From Triplophysa rosa (Eukaryota > Chordata > Actinopteri > Cypriniformes > Nemacheilidae): a stretch of 64,000 bases of DNA. A model generated the notes under the pieces. It made no database searches, was not told where the DNA came from, and saw nothing but the letters and a program-made list of their open reading frames with translations. A program made the position numbers and the translations under genes. Positions 27,707 to 40,023 of this stretch are shown here, piece after piece. Location of the stretch: NCBI RefSeq assembly GCF_024868665.1, contig NC_079895.1:3870154-3934153 (forward strand), written 5' to 3'. Within the stretch, counting starts at the first letter, position 1, and each line of letters begins with the position of its first letter.

Positions 27707-28099
27707 GTTGACATGAATTGGAACACAAAATGATCATTTTAAAGAAACTTCACACAATCCCTTTACATCAGTTCACATCGGTAGCAGTAAACCCTCCGTG
27801 TGCTATATTTCAAGCTTTCTCAAGTCATATGACATATGGCTTTGTGTAAATATTTTTCAACAGAATGTACAATACTGACACTAGAAATAACTCACACTTA
27901 AAGATTTCCTGTGCAACTTTTATTATAAAGATCCATTACATTCGCCTCTGTACTGTATATCATTTTATTACTTCACACACACTCTCAGTTATCTCCCCTT
28001 TTCTGTGAGATGACAGAAAGACACAGGTCTTACCACAAGAAATATGAGCGGGGCATTTAAGTGGCATTTTCCCTGAAAGTAACCCATTTAATTTTGTAA

Positions 28100-28460
28100 A
28101 ATATACTGCGCATCAAGAGTCCGTCGCTCTAGCCTCGGTAATTATGGCAGTTCAGACCGATATTCATGCAAGGGAGACAAACAGAATAAATATATGAGGA
28201 TTTGCATAATGTTTATATAACTATGCTCACATCCTTTCTAATGGACACAGCATTGACTGTGTGTTTAATTGTAACTGTCTGCGGGGTGCTGACAGAAATG
28301 ATAAGCTCCATTAGCATATGATCTCTCATTATGCTCAGAGGTCATTTCAATCAATAGCTTGTTCCGTGAGCCTGTTTTAACAACCGACGGAGAATAAAGG
28401 GCGAGCGATAAATAGGTTGAAGAGAGAGAAAAGGGGGCATATGGGCTGAACTAATCTCTC
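28100..28460. promoter_or_regulatory. Candidate conserved non-coding block
   Basis: A repeat-free stretch with an exact octamer ATTTGCAT at 28200-28207, a TTAGCATATG at about 28,311, and clustered ATTA/TAAT cores. Such density is common in vertebrate developmental enhancers, but this is inference from composition only; no alignment was available. Confidence 0.25.
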
Positions 28461-28648
28461 ATCATTTTGCTTAAGGAACACAAAGCCTATATTTTGCATT
28501 GCTACATCACTTTCATGACACTTAATTTAAGCTTTCGCAGCTCTATCGCCACCTCTGTTTGAAACATAAAACTGCAGGTTACGTTAGGTCATCGTTATGT
28601 GCGTGTTTAATTTACCAGGGCATGTCTTTTCATTATCCTTAGACACCT

Positions 28649-28860
28649 GGGGCCTCATTCATAAAATGTTGCGGGAAAAAAACGTCCTAAATTTGATTTT
28701 ACGATCATTTCTCAAAGTGCGTACGTGTGATTCATAGAACGAACGTGCGCACAGAAAACGCATGTACGCCTCTCCATCAGATGTGAAATCTATAAAACGC
28801 AAATGATCGTGAAATTGCGTGCAGCGGAACAGTTTCAGATCTCCGCCCTTTATAAACCTT
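28649..28860. repeat. Fish interspersed repeat (GGGGCCTCATTCATAAAA)
   Basis: The text GGGGCCTCATTCATAAAATG, GTGCGTACGTGTGATTC and ATAAAACGCAAATGATCG is repetitive in style with many CGTACG-like words. No ORF. Ends are approximate. Confidence 0.4.
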
Positions 28861-30819
28861 ACCCCGAACTCATGGTGTAGGGAGTCATTACTGTCAGGCT
28901 GGTTGGGATTTGAAAAAAATAAAGTTTAAAAATCAATACAGTGTCATGCAGCAATCACACTTTTCAATGATGTTTCGCTCTATTTTATTTTCTGCTGACA
29001 TGGACATTCACGACAGGTTTCCCCTTATATCTTTTTAGTGCATATTGTGCAATTTAATAAAAACCTACTTTAATTTGTTATTGAAACAAGAGAAACTGCA
29101 TTAAGCAATATTCCGGCAATGATTTTTGTTCAAGGGACAAATAGGCTGAACCACAGATGCCTGAAGGCTTTCTGACACCAGTTCCCAGCATCAGCATTTT
29201 TCTCTCATCGCAAGAAGTACAGCTCCAGAGAACCGTCAAATGCCCCTAAAGCTAAAGGCAATATTACCAAATAAACGGCAGCGTGCTGTGAAAGTATGGG
29301 AACATTTGCTTCCTGTAACGCTGTTTATTGGAGATGCCCTCACACATTATAACACCTCTAAACACGCAGGAAATAAAATATGTTGGATTTACACTCATCT
29401 AACCTGGAGAAGAAATCCAATATGGGTGTGCAGAGCCACTTACTGGCCCGGAGGGAGATGGGTACCGGTTAACTAGCACATTGCAGGGAATAGCTGTGCC
29501 GACAGATTTCAATAAAGCTAACAGGAATTCCATGCGGAAGTTTTTTAAATGAATAGTCTGGTTGAGGAGTCGGGGCAATCATTCTAGCGGAGGTGTCGAA
29601 GAGGGTTGCAGATACTGAATAATGAATGGCCCGGGCCGCTTGGCGGAGAGGCGGACAGTGTTTGGACACAGAGAAGAGTCTGATAGACCTCTGCTCAGAC
29701 GTGACCTTTACAAGCTGCTGCTTCTGCAGACAGAAACGACAAGGCTCTAGTAAAAAAAACATTTACGAACAGAGATCATAGAGTCAGAGTAAATGCATTA
29801 TTTGTCAAAATAAGCTTGATTTTTGTAAATAAACTTCCAGATGAGATCTCTTTAATATCTTAATTATTTCTCCTGGACATCAATGAGATTAAATGGAGAG
29901 CAAATGAAGTCTCTTGTGTTTCAGAAATTTCTCCTGAGATAAAGAAAATCTCACAAATTAAGAGTTTTAAAACAGATCTCAATCTAAACTCAGATTTGCC
30001 AAATCAATCAAGTAAAGATTATTAAAGATCTCAATATAAACTCTATCATTTCTCATCAAATTTTCCCAAATCCAGATTATTTTTTCTCTGCACCATCAAC
30101 ATACATTCCCTCTTAATGTAAAAATTGCTTCTATTTTGATTTCTCTTAGGCAATGCAAGAAAAAAACAACGCAGATGAAGCTGATACTTAAATGAGACCT
30201 GCATCAAATCTCCAGAGCTAGAAAACAGAAATCTCTAAGGAATACATTTTCTCTAGAACATTCCTTTAACTGAAATTAAATTAAATTTCAACATTTACCA
30301 AAAACCACTAATACTTCCTAGGTAAAGCCAAGTAAGAGAGCGGGCATCAGTCAAGAAAGACAGTCCTAATAAAAAGGCTGGCAGCCCATCACACAGCGTT
30401 ATCTGTACCCCCATACCACAAACAAATGTCTTGTTCTGTCATTACAGAGGAGGTCTGGAGTGATAGGGATCAGAGGGAAGCTGTTATCATGCGTCCCTGC
30501 TGGCACCATATGCATACAGAACCTGATCCAGTGTGCAGGTGGCACTGTGTTAGACCGGATCATGTTCCCCCCTCTGTCTGTCCTGCAGCACACAAATGAT
30601 CGCTGTCTATGTACTAAAAAAGAGACATGTCAATCAAAATAATGGATCTAATCAACTACATGACAAGTCATGTTTTTTTAATGTAATTTAGCTAATATTT
30701 AGAGATCTGAGATTATTTTCAATCTAAATATAATTTCTTACATTCATGACATTACAATGTGGCAAGCGTGTGGAAATTTTACTTTACAAATAGCGGATGT
30801 AAATCAATGCGTTATTAAG
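28861..30819. other. No gene seen
   Basis: 29,820-30,260 is repetitive in style (many AGATCTC/GAGATCT words), possibly an old repeat. The remaining sequence is unique. Confidence 0.45.
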
Positions 30820-31292
30820 GAAACGCTTCCATTAACATTCATTAACATCAGTAAAGGCATTGGCTAACATGAACTAACAACGAGCAACATATTTTACAAC
30901 ATTAATTAATCTTTGTTAATGTTAGTTAAAGGTCAAGTGTATGACATTTAGCAGCATCTACTGGTGAGGTTGCGAATTGCAACCAACGGCTCAATCCCCC
31001 TTCTTTTCGAAGCACTACGGTGGCTGACACAGGACAAAGATGTTGTCAAATTTTCGCTTCTTTGTAGAAGCAGTTTGTCAGTTCAGGGATACTGTAGAAA
31101 CAACACGGTGAATTCCATGTAAGGGAGTGTGCGGTTGCTTTATTGTGCATTAACTAATGAAAACAGAGACAATATTTGTTTATAATTTTAATTTTAAATA
31201 TGTTTAGTAAATGTTGAAATTAACATTAAAATTAATAAGTGGGGTAAAAGTACTGTTCTCTAACAAATGGAACCTTATTGTAAGGTGTTACC
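30820..31292. repeat. AT-rich interspersed repeat hosting a MITE
   Basis: Text such as CATTAACATTCATTAACAT, GGCTAACATGAACTAACA and the right end AAGGTGTTACCCT belongs to a repeat also seen at 62,033-62,165 (AGTTCATGTTAGCTAATACG). It is split by the MITE at 30926-31132. Confidence 0.5.
30926..31132. mobile_element. TTAA-target MITE, truncated, reverse orientation
   Basis: Starts TTAAAGGTCAAGTGTATGAC and then follows the complement of the 11369 copy (GTTGCGAATTGCAACCAACG, CGAAGCACTACGG) until about 31,132, where the match stops. It is inserted in a TTAACATTAGTTAA-rich repeat. Confidence 0.6.
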
Positions 31293-32701
31293 CTTTTGTT
31301 TTATTTCAATATTGAACATGAGTCCATAACTGGGCTACAATAATGGATTTAGCTTTTTAAATGGTCAATCTGTCCAATAAAGAAATGTCTGAAACGTGGT
31401 GGCAGACATCAGCGACACCTAAGCTGTCCTTTCCTGTTTGAATGTTTGTACTCATGCAAGCCAAGCAACCTCTATAATCTACAACCTGTCCAAAGACACC
31501 AGGTTGAGTGCCAACAAACATTGGCTTTTTAAAGGTGTGCTGGTAAAACAATTTGACCTATATTACACAGAAATGATTTTCACACTGCCTACATTGCTTT
31601 CTTTAGGAACTCATAATGAGACAAACATGCATTCCCTTTCACAAGCTAAATGTCATATGTCAGAACGCATTGGCATGCAGGCTGAGATGACCTCGGGGAG
31701 ATACCCACATATGCAGTACAGTAATTCATGGTTTACTCTTGGCTGGCTGCTTTGTCCTAAATATTCACCTCACACTATAGGAGATACACCTGCATCAATA
31801 ACAGCAAACAAAAGCAGTTTTCACTGCAGCGGTGTGATGCGCGTGAGCAGATGCAATTACACGCATGGAGTCAGTCCCGCATGTGGCAGTATGGGAAGAA
31901 GGCGGCTGAGTCAGCAAGTAGCTGTTTGCCACACTGATTCACTCTTACGTCTGGTGAATCACCCCTGCAGACAGCTAAAGTCAACATGAAATCCAACACA
32001 ATGGACACAAAAAGTGGCCAAAACAAGAGTTTCAATTCATGTGGCCATTTTCCAACCTGGTCTCACGGAAATTCGTAACTATTTTACGATGTGGCTTACT
32101 CCTATGAATTCGTACATTGTGAATCGTACAAAAACATACGATTACTAGAAAAAAGCAATACTGAAGCCCTACGTAGCATCTACGCTGTTGGAAATGCACC
32201 GGTTTTCATTTATACTTGTGCGACAGGCAATGACCACTAGGTGTCAGTGTCCACATGTGTTGCTTGTGTAACCAAGACAAGAGCCAAAGAAGCAGCAGCT
32301 CGTTGTGTACGCTGTCTGAGAAGCATTACTAGTGATAACGGCAAGTAAACAGTCAATTCTGTTGCAGCTTGAGATGTTAAATACAGAAGAACAAATAATT
32401 GACTTCGCTAATTCATTCGGAAATGCATTTGAGTAAACATGACGCTATCATGGAGTTTTTTGACCTGAGGGAGGGGTTCAAACAGACCAATCTCAGCGCT
32501 TGCGGTCCATGTTGAGTTGATACGTTGTTACATTTTTGGAGGTGCACGTCAGGCTACGCACAGCCTACGGCGTAGCTCCTACGCATGACCATAAATCGCC
32601 CTTAACAGAGATGAGTTGCACTTTACATCTACAGAGGTGGACAGAAATGCACAGCAAAGACATGCCAACACTTCTGAGAAACTGGATGAAGAATACACAT
32701 C
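31293..32701. other. No gene seen
   Basis: The 183-codon frame at 31438-31989 has no recognisable domain. About 32,050-32,190 (TCTCACGGAAATTCGTAAC, CGTACAAAAACATACGATT) reads like part of a common fish repeat. Confidence 0.45.
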
Positions 32702-32709
32702 ACTGTGAG

Positions 32710-33671
32710 CAGTGTTGGATAAGTTACTCTCAAAAAGTAATTAATTACTAGTTACTAATTACATATTCAATAGTGTAATTAGATTACTGTACTTATTACT
32801 CTCTCCAAAAAGTATTTAGTTACTTATTACTAATTACTTTCTATATCCTACATCAACCTTGATTAGTTAAGTGATTCAAGGATAGGCATGAAAGGGCTTA
32901 TTTAATTCATTCAAATAAATAATATTAAACTACATAAAGTACTCTTATTAACTAGGGATGTAACGATTCACCGTGAGCCAGTTGAAAATCGGTTATAATG
33001 AGCGACGATTCAAATTGGTTGAGGCTTGAACTGAATCGCAATTTTTTTTTTTTGAACAGCAGGGGCCGCTATTTTCACTGCAAAACTAAACGTGGATGCT
33101 GATATTTCTTAAATGCAAAAAAATCCAAGAAAAGCACAGACAGTATTAGTTTGTTTATATTAAAGAGACTTTTTCTATTATTAATTTGTTATAAAATTGC
33201 AGTTTAGTTTTGTTATTTGAAATAAAACATTATTTTATCATACAAAGAAACGTGAAGCATTTAAGAAATAATGCAGGGGAAGTTGTTCATTTCTAATTTG
33301 TTTCAACTCATTTTTTTCAAAATAAATCGTGAGTAAATCGTGAATAAATCGCATCGTGAGATCAGAATCGTGACTCGCATCGCATCGTGAGCTGAGTGAA
33401 TCGTTACATCCCTATTATTAACTGACCAAAGTATTACAAATGTGAGAATTATACATTAAAGCACGGATTTTAAAGTTAGACTCTGAATTTTGATGTCAAT
33501 TCCACTATTACACACACATATATTACACAACGTATTTAGTTTAATTACATCAGAAGTAACTGTAATTAAATTACAGAAAAAATAAGAGTAATCCCTTACT
33601 TTACTTGTTCAAGGGAAAAGTAATTAAATTACAGTAACTAATTACTTAGTAACCAGTTACACCCAACACTG
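32710..33671. mobile_element. hAT-type element, interrupted
   Basis: The ends are CAGTGTTGGATAAGTTACTC at the left and the near-complement AGTTACACCCAACACTG at the right. A perfect 8-bp target duplication, ACTGTGAG, is at 32702-32709 and 33672-33679. Interior strings of TAATTACT are typical of this fish family. A second element is inserted at 32953-33414. No transposase is encoded. Confidence 0.88.
32953..33414. mobile_element. hAT-type element nested in another hAT element
   Basis: The ends are TAGGGATGTAACGATTCA and its perfect complement TGAATCGTTACATCCCTA. The perfect 8-bp target duplication TTATTAAC is at 32945-32952 and 33415-33422. The 462-bp interior is rich in ATCG(C/T)-type motifs and has no ORF. 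Being inside the element at 32710-33671, it is the younger insertion. Confidence 0.9.
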
Positions 33672-33679
33672 ACTGTGAG

Positions 33680-35837
33680 GTACCAATAAATATGCTGCAC
33701 ATCACATAAAGCTTCTCTCAGTAATTAAATTGATCCAATCAAAACTCTCTGATACCAGTTTATCTCATCGCCAGTAACAAGCACCCAAGGGAAGGGGATA
33801 TCTGTGCCAGGCAAGAGTTTTAATAAATTTGACAATAATTTCCATTCCTGCATTTCCAAGAACCGATTTTTGTTATATCACAGACACAAACCGTGATTTT
33901 CTACTGGTGTTATCACGTCTGACGTTGTCATTCTAGAAAGCACCTGATTGAAAAAGTTGGTGTACTGAGCTTATTTTTGCATTCATAATTAAAGCATGCT
34001 TGATAATTCATAGTCGTTTTAATGTCACGTTTGTACAAGACTACGACTAGAATCACGAGCAGACAGATGAACTCCTTAAATTTGGGTCACCCACATTTAA
34101 CACACCCTCACGCTACCTTTCGTATAAACAGTAAACAGGTTTATCGCTGGTTTGACCCTATATATCACTTGCCTTGTTAGAAGAACCCCTGAAATATATT
34201 CCTAGACGGGCCTAATACAAACTACTGCCTGAATCTTTTCATTACTCTCTCCCTCCCTTCCTTATAAAAGTTCAACTTCTCGCCTCGTGTGTGACCCAGT
34301 TTAGAAACTCCCATCCTCAGGTAAGCTTAGCTGTGTCAGCCGTGCAGACAGCTTCCCTACAGACGCCTTTTGTAAATAGGCTTTACCTCCGTTTGCTGGC
34401 GGGGGTGACGTGCATTTGGTTTGTTGATGTGGCTGCTATCAAACACGTCTGAGCCTCTAACAGATGCCCACGAGCTGCCTACAGTCCTCTGCCGTCGGAT
34501 GCAAAATCGACACTGATCTGGCGAATCAGGAAACAAGTTGGTGTTAAAAAGTATCAGGTTTATATAATAAGCATTTAAGAGAAAGGACTTTTATTTTGCA
34601 CCAGGAGCATCATCGATCAAGCATGCATGCTTCAGTATAGTCCTCAGAGATTCAGTCTGCAAATTCCATTTAAAGAAATGTTTTTACTGACCTGTGTGCA
34701 GTTTAAATGTATAAATTAAAAAGAACAAAGTATGCATGTTACATAATTTTGGCCTGTCTGCCAGGAGACTTTTAGGATCAGGAATCAGAATGGGAAATAC
34801 AGTATGGGACAAACTATAACAATTCAGATGGATAAATTACTCTTAAACATGCACACAGGACAGTCCAACCGCACGACGCTACAGGCACCGCGGAAAAGGA
34901 CTCCCTCCCGCACAGCAGGGACGTTCTGCAAGATAAAGTTTGGAGCGGTGCATTAAAATGGAAAAACAATCACATGCCGGCGGTGAAGAAATGTAGACCA
35001 TGATTCTGTACAGAGAAACGGTTTGTTTTTCAGTGAAGGGGCATATTGTATGCACAGTTGGATAATTAAGTAAGTAGCATGCAGAATCCCCCGTCTGATT
35101 CATTCAATAACAATGCCGCAGTAAACACGGCGTGTTATGGTCGCAGTATGAAGGAGATTTCATTACACAGCTGTCAGGCTGCCCACGAGCCCATCTCAAT
35201 CACGAAGGTTCAGCATGGACAAGTCTCATTTTTGCCCATTCCCTGCTTTACAGCACAACAAAGCCCCTCCTCTGTAATCTTCTCTGTAATAAAAGCCTGT
35301 GTCCAGCGGCACACCGCAAATCTACAGGCCCGCCCATGAACCGTGAGACGGGGCCCCGTAAATGAGCGCTGATGAAAATCTGGAGCCGGAATGAAATGGT
35401 GGCACCGATGGAAACAGTTATTTAGGCCCTTCTGTTTTAACTCTTTCCTAGTCTTCATGAATTGCAGAAAAGCTGCATGTGCAAAAACGCATGTGGTCAC
35501 ATTTGAATGTTCTTGTGAATCGTGATCACATGTGAGAAACGTGAAATTCATGTGGTTTTTCGCTAAGGACCATAAAAGTTCAAAGCAAGTTTTTAGCATG
35601 ATATACGTTTGCCACAATTGTGACTCCATAAGTACATTTATGGCACGCTATACTATATGTGTGTTTAAATGCTCGTGATTTGCTATGATCACTGCTGTTG
35701 ATGCACTGCAGTGAAAATCTAGAATTTAATTGGCTCAAAACCGCTCGGAGTCTCCGCATTTAGCATTGCCCTCATCGCAGGGCCTGCGGGGGTGTCCTGT
35801 ACATCTCATCTAGACTTTCTGTTAAGAAAGATTCCTA
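33680..35837. other. No gene seen
   Basis: Repeat-poor DNA, GC-richer at 34.3-34.5 and 34.85-35.4 kb. Overlapping short frames on both strands lack recognisable motifs. Confidence 0.45.
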
Positions 35838-35892
35838 ATATATATATATAGCTGTATATATATAGTATATATATATACTGTATATATATAAT
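35838..35892. repeat. (TA)n-rich palindrome
   Basis: Alternating TA tracts separated by GCTG, G and CTG, self-complementary over most of the length. Confidence 0.8.
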
Positions 35893-36889
35893 AGCTACAC
35901 TCCAATATCCTCCATTTCTGTTGTGTTAAAGTCCAAATAAGCAGTGAGACTTGTGATAAATCTTTCTGGAAGCTGAGAATAAGAAAACCAACAGGAGGCA
36001 GAAAGAACAGGCACATGCTGTCAAATTATCGCAAAACAGCTGGATGTCAATTTTAACTGTGAAAGTTTTCACTCTCTGGATATTCATTTTTAATCACAAC
36101 CCTATGGGCTCCAAACACGAGGTATTATTTAAGCAGAAACCAAATCACATGCGGATGAATTTAAAGTAAAAAACAAGACGGTCAAGACAAATAGTAAATG
36201 TTGCCTTCACAAAGTTTCTGCTCAAATGTTTAAAGCACACAAACTTCAAAGAGTTTAAGATCTATTCAGATAAAAATATAATTTAGCAAGTAGGTGCTAG
36301 AGATGAGGATACACACCTATACAACCTCTTGCTTTCAGGAACCACCAAAGCATAAGAGTCCATTGCATATTGTCATTGCTGGACTAAAAGCTTGTTTCAC
36401 GAAAAAAACATTGATTTTTAAAATATATAACTCTAGTTTCCTCACCATTTTGCTCATGTGACATTCAAATTCAACGTATCCATTAAATCGCAATCTTATA
36501 AAAATAAAGTCTGTCTTCCTGTAGAATTAGATTGGGATAGGAGACAAAATGCAACATACTGTATAGGCAACAGTGCATTTCTCAACATAAACAAAAAGAA
36601 AACCATAATTTATAAACTGCAAATACATTTTTATAAAATATCAAGAACCAAAAGTTCACCATACATGGGTCCAATGCGATGAGAACCCAATAAACACGAC
36701 AAGAGATCAAAAAAGCAGCTATGAGTTGTATAGCTTTTCTATAACATTTGAGACTCTCTATACAGAAGTAATAAAACAGCACTAAGTTGACCAGGGCGCC
36801 CACATTATCAGCTAACTGGAAAATTAATGCAGTACCAAAAGTTGTCAGACAGCTGTCTTTCCCATAAAACATTAATAAAAGAAGTGAGC
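35893..36889. other. No gene seen
   Basis: AT-rich unique DNA. The minus-strand frame 36582-36899 is hydrophobic but has no identifiable domain. Confidence 0.5.
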
Positions 36890-37277
36890 TTAAAGGCATA
36901 GTTCACCAAAAAATGAAAATTCTGTCATGAATTACTCACTCTCTAGTTGTTCCAAATCTGTATAAATTTCTTTATTTGGTTGAACACAGAAAGATATTTG
37001 GAAGAATGCTTGTAACCAAACAGTTCTTGGACCGTATTGACTACCATAGTAGGAAAAATTACAATGGTAGTCAAAAGTGCCTCATAGCTGTTTGCTGTCC
37101 TACATTCTTTAAAATATCTTCTTTTGTGATCAAAAGAACCAAAAATATATCAAGTAATTTTTCCTACTATGGTAGTCAATGGAGTCCAAGAATTGTTTGG
37201 TTAAAAGCTTTTTTCCGAATATATTTCTAACAAAGACATTAATACAGATTTGGAACAACTCGAAGGTGAGTAAATGC
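36890..37277. mobile_element. Foldback MITE family A, copy
   Basis: Begins TTAAAGGCATAGTTCACC and has the mirrored arms AACACAGAAAGATATTTGG and the diverged complement near 37,200. It includes GTAGGAAAAATTACAATGG at the loop. It ends around GGTGAGTAAATGC; the extreme right terminus is degraded. Confidence 0.65.
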
Positions 37278-37870
37278 TTTTAATTTACAAATCACATTTT
37301 AAAACAGCAAAAACATCAACTAATTGCAAATAAGAAAAGAAGAGACTTGGGTACAAGACAGATAAGAACAACAGGGAAAATCCTGTTTAAATATTGACTT
37401 TGTTATGAGCCAACTTCGTTCTTAAATTCCTTAAGGGGAAATAAAAACAGGCATTCAACAGATGATAAACAGATGCTGCAACACAATTACAATTACAGCA
37501 CTTTTAAGCAAAAGTGCCCATTTGCAATACTTTTAATCTCACTATCTACCAAAAATTTAAATAAAGGTTTCCATCTTAAAGGTGTGATGAACTGGGCTTA
37601 TTTATTGTTTTATACTTATGACGTTCGCGTGGTTTTTACATTCAAAAACATCAAAATCATAATAGGCTATTTTCTACCCGGGTTTAGAGGCCAGCTCGAC
37701 AAACAATCGGTTTGAATGGGCGTTCCGCCATGAAGACTTGGAAGTAAACGCCCACTGCTATGATTGGATAGCAGTTCGCGTAGTAAACTTAGATGGAGCC
37801 TTCTGTGAATTTGGTTAGAGACGTAACGTTAGGTTACACATTTACACATACACGTGTGGTTCTCTTTCAA
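37278..37870. other. Left flank of the DIRS element
   Basis: From 37,577 (TTAAAGGTGTGATGAACTGG) the text looks like a TTAA-edged repeat that the DIRS element may have interrupted. No gene seen. Confidence 0.4.
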
Positions 37871-38213
37871 GCATACGTTTCGGTGTCTCACTATAGGATA
37901 CGCCCCTTCAGCATATTCCTCAGAAGCCCTATTACATTACGCCAACCCCTATTGGCTGGCAGACATGACGCATGTGTCTGGGGAGTGGCTCCGCACGCAG
38001 CATAAAAGGAGCGGCACAACGTCATTGCGTCATTCAAAAACCTCTTCTCGATTCACTCCAGAAGCCTTTACTACCTGATAACCATCAATGGGCCTCCACG
38101 CTGGTTGCTGGTTAGATGGACGGGTACTGGACTACTAATTGCTGGTAACCACACCGCTTTTCGTTTAATTTCTCAATTCGCACTCCAGCTTATTGTAGGC
38201 ATTTCAGCACCCA

Positions 38214-38987
38214 ATGATGGCTGCAGCAATGCAGACTGCTTCGGGTAGCGAGGGCGAGGGCGAACTCTCACGGTTGTGCACATGCGGGAATAAGATCTCA
38301 TGCAGGGACACACACCAGGTCTGCTCTGCATGTCTTGGACTGAAACATGCACAAGTGGCAATAGACGTTCCCGGCTCTTGCAAATACTGTGCACGCTTCA
38401 CCACGAAGAGCCTTCGCCGCAGGCTAGCATGCCAAGCTAGCCTGTCAGGCCAGGATCCTCTTGTGTCACCTAGCCCTGCTCCGACTGTCACTCCGCAGGT
38501 ATACATTCCTGTAGAGTTGCCCACCAAGGCGTCTCTATCCTGGGGTGCTAACCCGACATTGCCGTCTAAAGCGGATCGGTTTCAGTCTACTATGACCGAG
38601 TGTGCTTACAAGGCGGTAGCTCTCTCAGTCAGGGCCCTTAACACTATCTCTATGCTAACCGCATACCAAGCAGAGCTGCAGGACGCAGTGTCTACCACAC
38701 CAGGTCAGACACAGTGGGAAGAGACCTGTGTCGTCTCCGATCTCTCCCTCCGTCTGCAGAGATGTGCAGTTCAGGCCGGGGGCAAAGCGATGGCCACGAT
38801 GGTCATTCAGGAGAGAGGATGCTGGCTTAACTTGGCTAATCTCTCTAACAGGGACAAAGAAGCCATACTGGGCGCTCCGGTTGTCTCAAGAGGGTATTTT
38901 TGGCACTGCTCTGACACGGATGCAAAAGAGATGCGAAGAGAAGAAAAGAAAAAGGACGATGAGGCTCTGCAGCTCTTGTTTGCCTAG
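38214..38987 (+). CDS. DIRS gag-like ORF
   Basis: A 257-codon open frame. Its N-terminal third has a cysteine/histidine cluster (CTCGNKIS, DTHQVCSACLG, KHAQVAI, CKYCARF) of the kind found at the start of fish DIRS gag proteins. The remainder is hydrophilic with a charged C-terminal run (EMRREEKKKDDE). The frame is intact. It is directly followed by the recombinase region in another frame with a proline-coding run between, showing where the RT-containing middle was deleted. Function beyond structural or RNA binding is inferred. Confidence 0.7.
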   Translation: MMAAAMQTASGSEGEGELSRLCTCGNKISCRDTHQVCSACLGLKHAQVAIDVPGSCKYCARFTTKSLRRRLACQASLSGQDPLVSPSPAPTVTPQVYIPVELPTKASLSWGANPTLPSKADRFQSTMTECAYKAVALSVRALNTISMLTAYQAELQDAVSTTPGQTQWEETCVVSDLSLRLQRCAVQAGGKAMATMVIQERGCWLNLANLSNRDKEAILGAPVVSRGYFWHCSDTDAKEMRREEKKKDDEALQLLFA

Positions 38988-39051
38988 AAAGACACAGACT
39001 GCGCCGCCACGGCCGCCACCGCCGCCTCCCCAACAGTTTAAAACGACGCTG

Positions 39052-39642
39052 CTGTTGGATCTGGCTTCAGCGAAGCACGTAAGTGAGATTCACACACTCT
39101 CTGTGAATCCTGCATGTATGCAATTTATGCAGGGGGATGAGGGGGTTCTGCTGAAACCGAACCCTGCTTTTATGTCATTATTTTATGCCAAAGGCATTAA
39201 TTCTATTGTTCCCCTTGAGCTGAGGGCCTTTTATCCTCCACCTTTTGCATCTTCGGATCAGCAAAAGTTGAATTCTCTATGCCCAGTGTGTGCCTTGCGG
39301 ATTTATGTAAATAGGACTGCAGGGTTCCGATTGAGTGATCAGCTGTTTGTATCTTGGGCTAAACCGAGGAGGGGGAAGCCGATCACGAAACAGCAAGTAT
39401 GACATTGGATAGTGGAAGCAATTTCTTTGGCCTATTCCAGTAAAGGTCTTGCTACCCCATCGGGCTTACGTGCACACTCAACTCGGGGGATGTCAACTTC
39501 ATGGGCTCTCTTTAAAAGAGTCACTATACAGGACATTTATGAAGTGGCGAGCTGGTCTTCGCCGCACACTTTTACCAGGTTTTATAAACTGGATGTTACA
39601 GCGCAGACATTTACGCATGCGGTGCTGAATGTAGGATTTTGA
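39052..39642 (+). pseudogene. DIRS tyrosine recombinase, one in-frame stop
   Basis: The frame encodes LLLDLASAKHVSEIH, then LCPVCALRIYVNRT, then the catalytic region LRAHSTRGMSTSWAL (H-x-x-R) and SSPHTFTRFYKLDV (His and nucleophilic Tyr). This is the order of DIRS and related tyrosine recombinases, which insert circular DNA copies by site-specific recombination. A single TGA at 39400-39402 interrupts the frame between the N- and C-terminal halves; the remainder is open to the stop at 39642. The N-terminal part of the enzyme is missing with the deleted RT region. Confidence 0.8.
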
Positions 39643-40023
39643 GTCCTCACTCATTCAGCCCCGACTTTATCTTGGTTGGCAGGCAAGTTCGAAAAAGGCT
39701 ATCTGGCAATACGAGAGTTAGGATATCCCATAGTGAGACACACGAAACGTGCGTAACCCCGGTTCTCTGATAGCATTAAGCAAGGTGTCTCACCAGATCA
39801 CCCTCCTTGCTGTGTGAAGCGAGGAAGAGGTGTGCTTATTTTGAATGACGCTGTGCCGCTCCTTTAATGCTGCATGCGGAGCCACTCCCCAGACACAAGC
39901 GTCATGTCTGCCAGCCAATAGGGGCTGGCGTAATGTAATAGGGCTTCTTAGGAATACGCGGAAGGGGCGTATCCCATAGAGAGACACCTCACTTAATGCT
40001 ATCAGAGAACCGGGGTTACGCAA

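Larger units (their letters stand above)
37871..40023 (+). mobile_element. DIRS-type retroelement, internally deleted
   Basis: Inverted terminal repeats: the left block from about 37,880 (GGTGTCTCACTATAGG... to AAAGGAGCGGCAC near 38,015) matches the complement of about 39,860-39,990. At about 39,720-39,790 there is a junction reading CATAGTGAGACAC...GAAACG followed by CGTAACCCCGGTTCTCTG. It joins the complement of the left end to that of the right end, which is the internal complementary region typical of DIRS elements. The body has a gag-like ORF and a tyrosine recombinase but no reverse transcriptase or RNase H. No target duplication is expected and none was found. Confidence 0.85.

Noticed and set aside
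31438..31989. 183-codon open frame
   Set aside because: Composition is not gene-like and no domain is visible; likely chance in a GC-moderate patch.
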